A DNA stretch of 28,068 nucleotides from Polytrichum commune. Taxonomy: Eukaryota; Streptophyta; Polytrichopsida; Polytrichales; Polytrichaceae. Both the position numbers and the translations under genes were made by a program. Below, piece by piece: positions 1 through 7,516 of this stretch. Numbering within the stretch: the first letter of the stretch is position 1; every line of letters starts with the position of its first letter. The notes under the pieces are model-generated. The model saw nothing but the letters and a program-made list of their open reading frames with translations. It was not told where the DNA came from and ran no database searches. Location: the NCBI GenBank assembly GCA_950295325.1, contig CATNTY010000005.1, positions 1 to 28,068 of the forward strand. The letters run 5' to 3'.

Positions 1-363
1 CCCCTGCCGTCAGGCGCGGTGAATCCCTTCATATCGCTGGATGATACCAGGAGCTTGCAGTCAAGTACCTCCGACGTAATCGTCAGCTATTTGAACGGCA
101 GCAACCTATATTTCCGTGCGCAGCGGGATCGCTACCTGATCGAGTACAACCTGGGATTCGTCGGCGCCGGGATGCTTTTGACCCAGGCTGGGCTGAACGT
201 GGTCAACCGATTCCAGTTCCAGATCCAATCCCTGCTGGCCGACCAGAACCTCAAGTTCACTAATTTCGTGGCGGCAAAAACATTCGCCCCTATACTGGTG
301 GCGGATGCCAAAGGCATCAAACCGCGCATCTGGAAGCCGCGCGAAAACGTGACGGTGAGGTAA
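1..363 (+). CDS. Virion-associated protein of unknown function, 3' part
   Basis: The reading frame is open from base 1 and ends in TAA at 361-363. A GTG at 19 could be a start, but no ribosome binding site precedes it and the frame continues to the window edge, so I read this as the C-terminal part of a longer protein. The visible 120 residues are mixed hydrophobic and polar with no transmembrane stretch, and end in a basic tail (KPRIWKPRENVTVR). I recognise no family. The position directly before the fibre adaptor and tail fibre genes suggests a tail or head-tail structural role. The next gene begins 4 bases after this stop. Confidence 0.7.
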   Translation, partial: PLPSGAVNPFISLDDTRSLQSSTSDVIVSYLNGSNLYFRAQRDRYLIEYNLGFVGAGMLLTQAGLNVVNRFQFQIQSLLADQNLKFTNFVAAKTFAPILVADAKGIKPRIWKPRENVTVR

Positions 364-367
364 GGAG

Positions 368-688
368 ATGAGCAACTTTCAGGCCCGGTTCAAACAGTCC
401 CCCTCCGAGCGCAAGCGCTATGTGTTGGACTACACCCTGTTCCTGGCTCCCGCCGAAAGCATCGTGTCCGTGGCCACCACCATCGTCCAGACGGCCGGCG
501 CCGCCTCGCCCGCGTTGATCGTCAACGACATGGCCCTGCTGCCACCGAGTAACAACCAGACCTATGGCGCGGCCTACTTCGTGTCGGGCGGTGCCGAGGG
601 CACCTACGAAGTGCAGTTCCTGGCGACCACCAGCATCGGCCAAGTCCTTGAGGACGTTGTGCAATACACCCTCCAGGAGAACCTGTAA
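368..688 (+). CDS. Small virion protein, probable fibre-tail adaptor
   Basis: This is a 106-aa protein without signal peptide or membrane segment. It looks like an all-beta sandwich domain: a short N-terminal arm, the pattern RKRYVLDYTLFLAPAESI near residues 16-34, then strands ending in a QVLEDVVQYTLQE segment. Proteins of this size and pattern, placed directly before collar-type tail fibres, are often annotated as fibre-tail adaptors in phages; that assignment is by resemblance and context only. An AAGGAG at 362-367 abuts the ATG with no spacer and cannot be the working Shine-Dalgarno; GAGG at 357-360, 7 nt away, is the better candidate. Its TAA overlaps the ATG of the fibre gene (TAATG). 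Confidence 0.8.
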   Translation: MSNFQARFKQSPSERKRYVLDYTLFLAPAESIVSVATTIVQTAGAASPALIVNDMALLPPSNNQTYGAAYFVSGGAEGTYEVQFLATTSIGQVLEDVVQYTLQENL

Positions 689-1701
689 TGGCCAACATTT
701 TTGTCTTCGCGAACAACGCTTCCTCTTTGCTGGCTTCGGGCATCGTGCCGTCGGACACCGTCATCACGGTTCAGGCCGGGCAAGGCGCCCTGTTTCCCGC
801 CATCTCGGCGGGGCAGATCGCCGCCGTTACTCTGGAGGATGTCAGTGGCGACATCGAGGTCGTCTACTGCACCGGCCGCACCGGAGACGCCTTGACCGTG
901 GCCCGCGCCCAAGAAGGCACCACGGCGCTGGCGTTCCCCTCGGGCTCGCGCGTCGAGCAGCGCATCACCGCCACCGTGATGGCGTCTTTCTTGCAGAAGA
1001 CTGGTGGCGACACCATGTCAGGAACCACCGTGCTGAGCGGCGTGCTGAACCTGGGCTCGGGCGGGTCCATCCAGTTGGGCGAACTTGCGGGCACCGCGAT
1101 CCGCTCGCAGCCTGGAGACACCAGCAACCAGATCGTGGTCCCCATCGGCGGGCCGGCGACCGAGGGCGGCAGCCCCCTGCTGACCAAGGCCAACATCGGC
1201 GCCAACCTACCAGCGGGGTTCGCGCTGATCGTTACCGGCATGATCGTGATATGGAGCGGCCTATCTACTAACATACCGGCCGGCTTCGTGCTGTGCAACG
1301 GCACCAACGGCACGCCCGACCTGCGCGACCAGTTCATCGTGGGCGGCGGCGGCTCCCTGGCGTCGAGCGGCAGCTACAACGCTGTGACCAACCCGGCCAG
1401 CGGCGGTACCCCCGTGGTCTCTGCTGGTGCCCTGACGGCGGCGAACCTTCCCCCGCACACGCACGGCAGCACTATCTACGTGGGCGGCGCCGGCCAGGTT
1501 GTCGGCCCGCTTGGCACCCCGGCCGGGGGCGACTACTTCACGGGTGGCGTCGGCGCGGGTGTGCGACGCGACTGGCAGACCGATGGCGGCTCTGGCCTGG
1601 CCGGCACTCCGATTTCGTTTACCGGCACTGTCTTGCCGACTCACACGCACGCCGTCGAGGCTCCTCCCTACCGCGCTGTCTTCTTCATCATGAAGTCGTG
1701 A
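688..1701 (+). CDS. Tail fibre protein with collar-type domain
   Basis: This 337-aa fibre probably recognises the host surface. Residues 69-98 carry the pattern usual in phage fibre N-termini (LTVARAQEGTTA followed by a G-S-R-V...R-I-T-A segment). Residues 102-111 read LQKTGGDTMSG, another common fibre motif. Residues 196-220 (IPAGFVLCNGTNGTPDLRDQF) match the phage tail collar domain: the P-x-G-(W/F)-x-x-C-(D/N)-G start followed by P-D-L-R. Two HTH triplets (residues 257-259 and about 318-320) resemble the metal-binding His-x-His pairs of trimeric fibre tips. The protein ends in the usual PPYxAVFFIMKS. AGGAG at 675-679 lies 8 nt before the ATG, and that ATG overlaps the preceding stop. Confidence 0.92.
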   Translation: MANIFVFANNASSLLASGIVPSDTVITVQAGQGALFPAISAGQIAAVTLEDVSGDIEVVYCTGRTGDALTVARAQEGTTALAFPSGSRVEQRITATVMASFLQKTGGDTMSGTTVLSGVLNLGSGGSIQLGELAGTAIRSQPGDTSNQIVVPIGGPATEGGSPLLTKANIGANLPAGFALIVTGMIVIWSGLSTNIPAGFVLCNGTNGTPDLRDQFIVGGGGSLASSGSYNAVTNPASGGTPVVSAGALTAANLPPHTHGSTIYVGGAGQVVGPLGTPAGGDYFTGGVGAGVRRDWQTDGGSGLAGTPISFTGTVLPTHTHAVEAPPYRAVFFIMKS

Positions 1702-1708
1702 GGTCGCC

Positions 1709-3247
1709 GTGGCCCAGTCGAAGACCGGCACTACTTCGATCCGGACGCCCACGAAGGATCTGAACAATCACCAGGTAGTCCTCACGCAGTTGAAGGAGAC
1801 CACGGAGGTTGCGCAGCGCCTGCGCGGCGACCCCGGCGACAGCTTCGTCAAGCTCTCGGAGTTGATCTCGGCCGGCATCGTCAATTACATCGGCGGCGTG
1901 CTGTCGGCGAACAAGATCAAGAACGGCAATGCTTCGACGCTGGTCAACGTCTTGGACTCCATCACCGGGGACGCCACTACCGCGAACCCGCTAAAGCTCG
2001 ATGGCGACGTGGCCAGCCCTGCCCCAAACTCCTACTACGGCGTCAACGGCGGCGGCGTGCGCGGCTGGTACCCGGCATCCACGGGCGGCACTGTGACCTC
2101 CGTAGGGCTCAGCAGCACCACCTTGACCGTGACCAATACACCGGTCACGACCAACGGCACCATCGAGGTTGAACTGCCGGTCATCGCCGGGGTGGCCGGG
2201 AGCTACACGAACGCCAACATCACTGTCGACTCGCACGGCCGAGTGACGGCGGCGGCGAACGGCACAGGCGGTGGCGGCGGGAGTTACACCCCGCCCGTGA
2301 CCACCAAGGGCGATCTGTTCGGATACACCACGGCACCGGACCGAGTTCCCGTGGGAACTGATGGCACGGTGCTGACAGCGGACTCGACGGCGGCGGCCGG
2401 CGTCTCATGGAAAACACCTTCGGGCGGCGGGGGCGGCGGTGTCGCCCTAACGGTGACGGACGGCACGAACACGGTAGACAATGTCGCGACTCTGACCGTC
2501 AGCGGGGGCGTCGTATCCGGTACTTCGCCCAACGCCACATTGACATTCAGCGGCGGGGGAGGGGGTGGCGGGTTGCCTGCTGCTTTGAATGTGGGGGGTC
2601 TTCAGTATTGGTTTGATGCCAGCCAATTAAGTGGAGTGGCGGGAGATCCAGTTCCGGCGCTCCCTAACTCCTATCAGCCACTGCAACTGATGTACCCCAC
2701 CTGGCAGACTGCTTTGATTGGGGCCATCTCTGCCGCACAATTAAACAGCAAAAACACGATCACGCTGTCGGGAACCGGAGGTAATGGCGGTTATTTTTTC
2801 CCTAATTTGTACGCGCCAATACTACACAAAAGCACAGTGTTTGCGGTAATCAACCCCACAAACGTCAGTTCTGCGCAATCCGTCATGTCGGGGGAACCAA
2901 ACGCGTATGCTTTGCAGGTGGGATCTGGAGCGATCAATTTGTCGCAGGCGTTCGTAGGAGATAGTTCACCTAGCTCTGCCGTTCTTACCGCAGGTGCCTG
3001 GGTTCAAATCAATGCGGCCTACGACGACTCGACAGGAAGCTATTCTTTTAGAATCGCCGAGACCGCAGAAGGGTCTGGTACTTACAGCGCCACTATGAGC
3101 CAGCCTGTATTGGGAATAGGGTATACTCCCACATACGGGCAGAACTTTTCAGGCGAAATTGCCGAGATTATTATCTTCAATAAAGTGCTGACACTGACTC
3201 AGATCCAAGCAGTAGAATCTTACCTAAATGCAAAGTGGGGCGTCTGA
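1709..3247 (+). CDS. Tail fibre with glycine hinges and lectin-like tip
   Basis: This is a 512-aa fibre starting at GTG 1709, with GAGG (1700-1703) 5 nt upstream and overlapping the previous stop. Residues 1-190 are a beta-rich shaft. Residues about 197-236 hold the repeat unit TTKGDLFGYTTAPDRVPVGT...LTADS...GVSWKTP that is common in phage fibres and bacterial adhesins. Poly-glycine hinges lie near residues 189-193, 237-243 and 282-288. Residues about 290-512 (LQYWFDASQLSG... to AVESYLNAKWG) resemble a concanavalin/LamG-type jelly roll, a usual receptor-binding module. This last part has much lower G+C and different codon use than the shaft, which suggests a swapped tip. Structural role is confident; the ligand is unknown. 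Confidence 0.88.
   Translation: MAQSKTGTTSIRTPTKDLNNHQVVLTQLKETTEVAQRLRGDPGDSFVKLSELISAGIVNYIGGVLSANKIKNGNASTLVNVLDSITGDATTANPLKLDGDVASPAPNSYYGVNGGGVRGWYPASTGGTVTSVGLSSTTLTVTNTPVTTNGTIEVELPVIAGVAGSYTNANITVDSHGRVTAAANGTGGGGGSYTPPVTTKGDLFGYTTAPDRVPVGTDGTVLTADSTAAAGVSWKTPSGGGGGGVALTVTDGTNTVDNVATLTVSGGVVSGTSPNATLTFSGGGGGGGLPAALNVGGLQYWFDASQLSGVAGDPVPALPNSYQPLQLMYPTWQTALIGAISAAQLNSKNTITLSGTGGNGGYFFPNLYAPILHKSTVFAVINPTNVSSAQSVMSGEPNAYALQVGSGAINLSQAFVGDSSPSSAVLTAGAWVQINAAYDDSTGSYSFRIAETAEGSGTYSATMSQPVLGIGYTPTYGQNFSGEIAEIIIFNKVLTLTQIQAVESYLNAKWGV
2575..3247 (+). other. Low-G+C segment encoding the fibre tip
   Basis: By hand count the 60-base lines at 2821-2880 and 3121-3180 are 47% and 42% G+C, against 75% for 2041-2100 in the same gene. 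The change falls just after the last poly-glycine hinge and ends at the stop codon. Codons ending in A or T become frequent. This is a compositional island coinciding with one protein domain. Confidence 0.7.
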
Positions 3248-3268
3248 CATGCCCGGTAAGGAACTCTG

Positions 3269-5143
3269 ATGACCACGATCAAGATTGACAACTTCGCTGG
3301 CGTCGCCCCGCGCATGTCCGCAAGACTCTTGCCATACAACGGCGCCACGACGGCGGCAAATGCCAAGCTGCTGTCGGGCGAACTGCGCGGCCTGCGCGAG
3401 ACGCAGATCCTGCACGACTTCGGCCTGACCCAAACTGCCCGCGCGTACCGGCTCCCGGCCACCGTCGGCGCCCCCTTGCCGCTGGGTAGCTCCGACTTCT
3501 GGGTGGGCTTCGCCAGCAACGAGGTCGATTTCGTTCGAACCCCTGTCCTCGAAGATCAGTTCGAGCGCTACTACTGGACCAGTGACCCTTCGGCCTACGG
3601 CGGCGCTCCGCAATACAACACCCGCGCCCGTATCCAAGCGGGAGAGCCGAGCTTCCTCCTGGGTATGCCCGCGCCGATCAACCCGCTCACCGTGACGCCA
3701 GCGCCCGGCGTCGACCTCGTGCGGGCATATGTCTACACGTTCGTATCAGCATACGGGGAAGAAGGGGCGCCTTCTTCGGCGACGGTCGCTACCGGCACTG
3801 AGGGCACCTGGGATTTGTCTGGGTTCGACACCAGCATCCCAGATGCCTCCAACTACAACGTGGTCAGCATCAACATCTACCGCACGGTTGCCGACTCGAC
3901 CAGCACCGCCGCACAGTACTTTTTCGTGGCCAACATCCCCCTTGGCCAATCGACCTACGTGGACAACGCGCTCGATGCGGACGTGTCATTGAACTACATC
4001 CTGCCGTCGCTCACTTGGGACGGCCCGCCCGCCACGCTGAAAGGAATCATCAGCCACCCTGGCGGCTTCCTGTGCGGCTTCACAGGGCGCGACCTGTACA
4101 TGAGCGACCCCTACCATCCGCACGCATGGCCCGTGGAGAACATCCAGACATGCAGCACTGAGATCGTCGGCCTCGCGGTCTCGAACAACATCCTGTTCAT
4201 CATGACGACTTCGAACCCGTATTACGGGGAAGGCATGAGTCCTTCGGCGATCACGCTCCAGAAGATCGATTCGATCGATCCTTGCGTCAGCCGGCGCGGC
4301 ATTGCGACGACCTTGTCGGGGGTCTATTACCCCAGCCCGCAGGGCATTATTGTGGCGACGGCCGGCGCAACCCAACTCGCGACGCAGTCTCTGTTCACTC
4401 GTGAAGAATGGCAGGACTATTTTTCTCCCACGACCGTGCAGGCGGTGCCGTATGGCCTGCAATACATAGCGTTCGACACAACGTCCACGGGGTTCATCTT
4501 TAGCCCCGCCGAGGCACTTGCGCCGCTGACCACCTTGGATCGTTTCAGTAACGTGGGAGCAATTCAGATCGACCAGTATTCCGGCGACGTGTACATCGTC
4601 CAGGGGAACCAGGTCCGGCTCTGGGACCCGCCCGAGTCCACGCCCTACGAATACACCTGGATCAGTAAGGAATTCGATCTGCCGAAGCCCGTGAACTTCG
4701 GCGCGATGAAACTCAAGTTCGACGGCGGCGGCTATCAAGTTCCGCAGGCGCTGCTGGCCGATTACACGTCCTTTAATTCCCAGCGAATCACGCAGCCGCT
4801 CAACTGTTTGAACCTGGCTCCCATCAACGGCGTGCGTACCATGGCCGGAATAACGGGCGCCGGGCGCACCCAGCCTCAAATTAAAGAGCCCCTCGGCGGT
4901 AGTCCATTGTTTGGCATAGGATCTTTGAACAACGTTGTCGGCGCCGTTCAGGTTACAATTTATGCCAGGACGCCCCAGTCGCAGACCTGGACGCCGATGT
5001 TCACCTGGACTGCCGTCGACGAACGAACCTACCGGCTGCCGGCAGGGTTCAAGGCCGACGGTTGGCAGATCCAGCTTATTGGCAACGTCCCGGTGTATTC
5101 TTTCGCAATGGCGGAGACTGGGAAAGAACTTCAGAGTACCTAA
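3269..5143 (+). CDS. Large virion structural protein, probable tail component
   Basis: This is a 624-aa protein with no signal peptide or membrane helix. It starts at ATG 3269 with AAGGA at 3258-3262, 6 nt upstream. The N-terminus (IKIDNFAGVAPRMSARLLP, then NAKLLSGELRGLRE) is of a kind seen in podovirus-type virion proteins. The rest is beta-strand rich with repeated short blades, for example LYMSDPYHPHAWP near residue 280 and QIDQYSGDVYIVQGNQVRLWDPPE near 440, which suggests a propeller-like fold. It may do the job of T7 gp12 or P22 gp10 type nozzle or plug proteins, but I see no decisive motif. It sits between the fibres and the holin; its TAA overlaps the holin ATG (TAATG). Confidence 0.85.
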   Translation: MTTIKIDNFAGVAPRMSARLLPYNGATTAANAKLLSGELRGLRETQILHDFGLTQTARAYRLPATVGAPLPLGSSDFWVGFASNEVDFVRTPVLEDQFERYYWTSDPSAYGGAPQYNTRARIQAGEPSFLLGMPAPINPLTVTPAPGVDLVRAYVYTFVSAYGEEGAPSSATVATGTEGTWDLSGFDTSIPDASNYNVVSINIYRTVADSTSTAAQYFFVANIPLGQSTYVDNALDADVSLNYILPSLTWDGPPATLKGIISHPGGFLCGFTGRDLYMSDPYHPHAWPVENIQTCSTEIVGLAVSNNILFIMTTSNPYYGEGMSPSAITLQKIDSIDPCVSRRGIATTLSGVYYPSPQGIIVATAGATQLATQSLFTREEWQDYFSPTTVQAVPYGLQYIAFDTTSTGFIFSPAEALAPLTTLDRFSNVGAIQIDQYSGDVYIVQGNQVRLWDPPESTPYEYTWISKEFDLPKPVNFGAMKLKFDGGGYQVPQALLADYTSFNSQRITQPLNCLNLAPINGVRTMAGITGAGRTQPQIKEPLGGSPLFGIGSLNNVVGAVQVTIYARTPQSQTWTPMFTWTAVDERTYRLPAGFKADGWQIQLIGNVPVYSFAMAETGKELQST

Positions 5144-5433
5144 TGATGCAGAATCCTCACGCCCAGATTGCAGTCGCAGCGGCCGGTACGTCAACGGCCT
5201 GGGCGGCAGGATGCCTCTCACTGGTCGCAGCGTTCACGCCCGTGCTGCAAGCCATCGCTCTGATCGTGTCGATCATCGCCGGTATGCTGACAGCGATCTG
5301 GACCTACACCAAGCTCCAGCACGACCTTCGGACGGCAGCGGAAGCGGCCAAGATCATCGTGGAACAAGACGCGAAAAGAGCCGCCGCGCTCCTCAAGGTT
5401 GCCGCAGCGCAGGCCAAAGATGAACTTCAATGA
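5143..5433 (+). CDS. Holin
   Basis: This is a 96-aa membrane protein that probably forms the timed hole in the inner membrane to release or activate the endolysin. I chose the first ATG of an ATGATG pair at 5143 because it overlaps the preceding TAA; the frame runs 27 codons further upstream into the structural gene, which I regard as chance. Two hydrophobic stretches, about residues 8-31 and 33-54, are followed by a charged, helical cytoplasmic-type tail (KLQHDLRTAAEAAK... to AKDELQ), as in class II holins. No strong Shine-Dalgarno is present, so translation is probably coupled to the gene before. It overlaps the endolysin gene by 14 nt. Confidence 0.82.
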   Translation: MMQNPHAQIAVAAAGTSTAWAAGCLSLVAAFTPVLQAIALIVSIIAGMLTAIWTYTKLQHDLRTAAEAAKIIVEQDAKRAAALLKVAAAQAKDELQ

Positions 5434-5929
5434 CGCCTTCGCCTACGTCGTAGGGGAAGAAGGCAACCTGTCGCTCGACCCCGAAGATCGGGGCAACTGG
5501 ACCAGCGGCGTGGTCGGTGAAGGCGAACTCAAGGGCACGAAGTATGGCATATCAGCGGCTGCTTTCCCTCTTCTCGACATCGCCAACTTGTCGCTGTCGG
5601 ACGCCCGCGCCATCGCCAAGCGTGACTACTGGGACAAATTTTGCGGGGACTCTCTCCCCTATGGTGCCGCGCTCTGCATCTTCGACTTCGGGTACAACGC
5701 CGGAATCTATGAAGCCGTCCGGGTTGCTCAGCGGGCAGTCGGTGTCCCAGCAGATGGAATCATGGGGCCGCGCACGGCGTTCGCTATCCGCAACACCCTC
5801 ACCAGAACCTTCGCTTTGAAATTCCGCGCGGCGCGGATCGCCGCCTACGAGCAAATGCCCGAGTTCAGCCGAGACGGCGCCGGGTGGATCGCCCGCGCAG
5901 ACTTGACATACCAGAAGGCAGTTGCATGA
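5420..5929 (+). CDS. Endolysin, GH108 family muramidase
   Basis: This 169-aa enzyme should cut the glycan strands of peptidoglycan. The N-terminus shows the GH108 pattern: FNDAFAYVVGEEGNLSLDPEDRG, with Glu14 as the likely catalytic acid, then GELKGTKYGIS near residues 35-45. The C-terminal half (AQRAVGVPADGIMGPRTAFA) matches the predicted peptidoglycan-binding domain usually fused to GH108. There is no signal peptide or SAR-type N-terminal helix, so it depends on the holin. The second glycine of the usual E-G-G is Asn here. I chose ATG 5420 because the upstream TTG at 5399 has AAGG with no spacer. Its TGA overlaps the spanin ATG (ATGA). Confidence 0.92.
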   Translation: MNFNDAFAYVVGEEGNLSLDPEDRGNWTSGVVGEGELKGTKYGISAAAFPLLDIANLSLSDARAIAKRDYWDKFCGDSLPYGAALCIFDFGYNAGIYEAVRVAQRAVGVPADGIMGPRTAFAIRNTLTRTFALKFRAARIAAYEQMPEFSRDGAGWIARADLTYQKAVA

Positions 5930-6417
5930 TTAAAACTTACCTGGCTCAATACGAGGCCATGCTATGGGCAGCGCTGGCGGTGATCCTCCTCGTTGGCGGC
6001 ATCGTGCTGACGCACCACATCGAGACGCTGGGCGCCAACAAGGTGAAAGCGGCCGACGCCAAGGCCGCAGCCGCCCAGGTGATTCACGTCCAAGAGGTAG
6101 AGAGCCGTGCCAAAGAACTCAATTACGCCAACGATAGCCAGCTACGCGCTGCGCTGGCTGCTCCCGCTCCTCTCCCTCCTTTCACTGTGCGCGTGTGCCC
6201 CGGCCGTCCGGCCGTCGCCAAGCTGCCCGCGCATGGTGGCGCCGGCTCCGGAAGCCCTGGCCCCGGAGGACTTTCAAGCGGAATGGGAAGCGCAGGCCCG
6301 AGCCAAGGGGTGGACCTCGCCCCCGACACCGAAGCCCTCCTCGCCCGCGCCAACGCCAAAGTAGCCTACTGGCAAAGTTTCTATCTCAATTGTAAGTCAC
6401 AGGGTATATGTCAATGA
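5926..6417 (+). CDS. Rz: i-spanin (Rz-like inner-membrane spanin)
   Basis: This 163-aa protein has a single N-terminal transmembrane helix (about residues 12-31, LWAALAVILLVGGIVLT) and a periplasmic helical part (about residues 35-75, Ala/Lys/Glu-rich with coiled-coil character). Its Gly/Pro-rich stretch lies over the nested o-spanin reading frame. With the o-spanin it fuses inner and outer membranes in the last lysis step. AGAAGG at 5913-5918 lies 7 nt before the ATG at 5926, which overlaps the endolysin TGA; the in-frame codons upstream are therefore not used. The low-complexity middle is probably shaped by the second frame. The C-terminus has two cysteines (LNCKSQGICQ). Confidence 0.9.
   Translation: MIKTYLAQYEAMLWAALAVILLVGGIVLTHHIETLGANKVKAADAKAAAAQVIHVQEVESRAKELNYANDSQLRAALAAPAPLPPFTVRVCPGRPAVAKLPAHGGAGSGSPGPGGLSSGMGSAGPSQGVDLAPDTEALLARANAKVAYWQSFYLNCKSQGICQ
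6107..6364 (+). CDS. Rz1: o-spanin (Rz1-like outer-membrane lipoprotein), nested in Rz
   Basis: This 85-aa protein lies entirely inside the i-spanin gene in another frame, the classical lambda-type arrangement. It starts at GTG 6107, with AGAGG and GAGAG upstream. The N-terminus is a lipoprotein signal: a short polar stretch, the hydrophobic segment YALRWLLPLLSLLSL, then the lipobox L-C-A-C with Cys30 as the likely lipidated residue. The mature part is proline-rich (PAVRPSPSCP..., PPTPKPSSPAPTPK), as in Rz1 proteins. It should sit in the outer membrane and bind the periplasmic part of the i-spanin. The Cys at the -2 lipobox position is unusual. Confidence 0.9.
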   Translation: MPKNSITPTIASYALRWLLPLLSLLSLCACAPAVRPSPSCPRMVAPAPEALAPEDFQAEWEAQARAKGWTSPPTPKPSSPAPTPK

Positions 6418-7118
6418 AAAAGTTCCTATTGTTTTTCACCAGCTTGTTCGTCACAACCGTTGCGCTCGCGCAGACGACCGTATCCATCCCGCTGAAGGTG
6501 ACGGTCACTTCGACGAATGTGACGGTCGCCGTCGGCGCACAGACGACCTCAATCCCGGTGCCGGCCGCGTCCACCCCGCCCGCGACGACCACCCCGCCCG
6601 CGTCGTCCGGCGCTGTCACGCCCGCGACGATCTATTCGAACGGCGTCCTGTATTGGCCGGGCGACTGGAGCGGCACCGCCGTTACGCTGAACTACAAAGA
6701 CACGGTGGGCCTGCCCGGCAGTCTCGACCTATCAATGACCGCTCAGACATGGGGCTACTGGTTGCCGTACTGCCCGCTGGCCGCGAACGGGTTTGCTTCG
6801 TGCAACACCACTGGCTACAAGTCGATCGTGTTCGTCATGAAGGGCACGTCGACAAATCAGAAGTGGAGCCTCGGCGGGTATACCTATTCGGTCGCCTCGA
6901 ATGGCACGGTGACTGGTGATATCGCCACGAGTTCGAGCGTCAGCAATATGGCGGTCTACGGCAGTCAGGCGTACAGCCCGAACGTGTGGATCACCTACAC
7001 CGTGCCGCTCTCCGCGATTGGCCTGGCGAACGTGACGAACATGTACAAGTTCATCCTCCAGGATCAGTCCGGCGTCGCCGGGGACGTGACGTACATCTCG
7101 AATGTCCACTTCCAATGA
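6414..7118 (+). CDS. Sec-exported protein with carbohydrate-binding-like domain
   Basis: This is a 234-aa secreted protein of unknown function. Residues 1-19 (MKKFLLFFTSLFVTTVALA) are a clear signal peptide with an A-L-A cleavage site before Gln20. A Thr/Pro/Ala/Ser linker (about residues 45-70) leads to a C-terminal all-beta domain. That domain has many aromatic and Asn/Thr/Ser residues, two cysteines (YCPLAANGFASC) that could form a disulfide, and an end (NMYKFILQDQSG...DVTYISNVHF) like jelly-roll carbohydrate-binding modules. I prefer ATG 6414 to ATG 6408: AGGG at 6401-6404 is then 9 nt away and the ATG overlaps the spanin TGA. The 3' end overlaps the acetyltransferase start. A secreted protein next to the spanins is unusual; binding of cell-surface sugar is only a guess. 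Confidence 0.82.
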   Translation: MKKFLLFFTSLFVTTVALAQTTVSIPLKVTVTSTNVTVAVGAQTTSIPVPAASTPPATTTPPASSGAVTPATIYSNGVLYWPGDWSGTAVTLNYKDTVGLPGSLDLSMTAQTWGYWLPYCPLAANGFASCNTTGYKSIVFVMKGTSTNQKWSLGGYTYSVASNGTVTGDIATSSSVSNMAVYGSQAYSPNVWITYTVPLSAIGLANVTNMYKFILQDQSGVAGDVTYISNVHFQ

Positions 7119-7512
7119 TCGCCTCGTGGGGGACTCGGAGCGGATCCAGCGGTGGATGCACGAACGCTCTGGGCTCCCCATCGCACGGGACTTCCATGGG
7201 ATTGCCCGTGAACGAGAAGGACGGCTGGTAGCGGCCTTCGGGTACGACTACTTCCAGCCCACTTGCTGCTCGCTGCACCTGTGTGTCGACCATCCCAGTT
7301 CTCTGAATAGAGCCTTGCTTTCCAAGGCTTTCCAGGTACCCTTTATCCAGTGGGGGTATACCTCCCTGTTTTGCGCCATCCAGGCGAGCAACGCGAAGTC
7401 GCTCAACATGGCGGGCCGGCTGGGCTTTCAAGAGGTCGGGGTCATCCCTGACACCCTGTGGTTCGGCGTGTTGTGGCGAGATCAATGTCGGTGGCTGAAG
7501 CTACCGGAGTAA
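7102..7512 (+). CDS. GNAT-family N-acetyltransferase-like protein
   Basis: This is a 136-aa protein with the size and pattern of GNAT enzymes: N-terminal helix (DSERIQRWMHERSG), beta hairpin (REREGRLVAAFGYDYF), a strand with LHLCVDHPSS, a helix, and the C-terminal part LFCAIQASNAKSLNMAGRLGFQEVG, which is the usual motif B region ending in G-F. Such small GNATs are common beside podovirus virion genes, with unknown substrate. The acetyl-CoA pyrophosphate loop (Q/R-x-x-G-x-G/A of motif A) is not recognisable, so activity is uncertain. The start overlaps the previous gene by 17 nt and has no clear Shine-Dalgarno; GTG 7126 is an alternative. Confidence 0.78.
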   Translation: MSTSNDRLVGDSERIQRWMHERSGLPIARDFHGIAREREGRLVAAFGYDYFQPTCCSLHLCVDHPSSLNRALLSKAFQVPFIQWGYTSLFCAIQASNAKSLNMAGRLGFQEVGVIPDTLWFGVLWRDQCRWLKLPE

Positions 7513-7516
7513 GCAC

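Noticed and set aside
5062-5142. Longer holin start 27 codons upstream
   Set aside because: It would lie inside the structural gene and add a charged N-terminus; ATG 5143 overlapping the TAA is the usual arrangement.
3986-5221. 411-codon open frame antisense to the 624-aa virion protein
   Set aside because: The + strand protein has a good start, ribosome binding site and family-like N-terminus. The antisense product is Arg/Gly/His-rich shadow sequence with no motif, expected from GC-rich codons.
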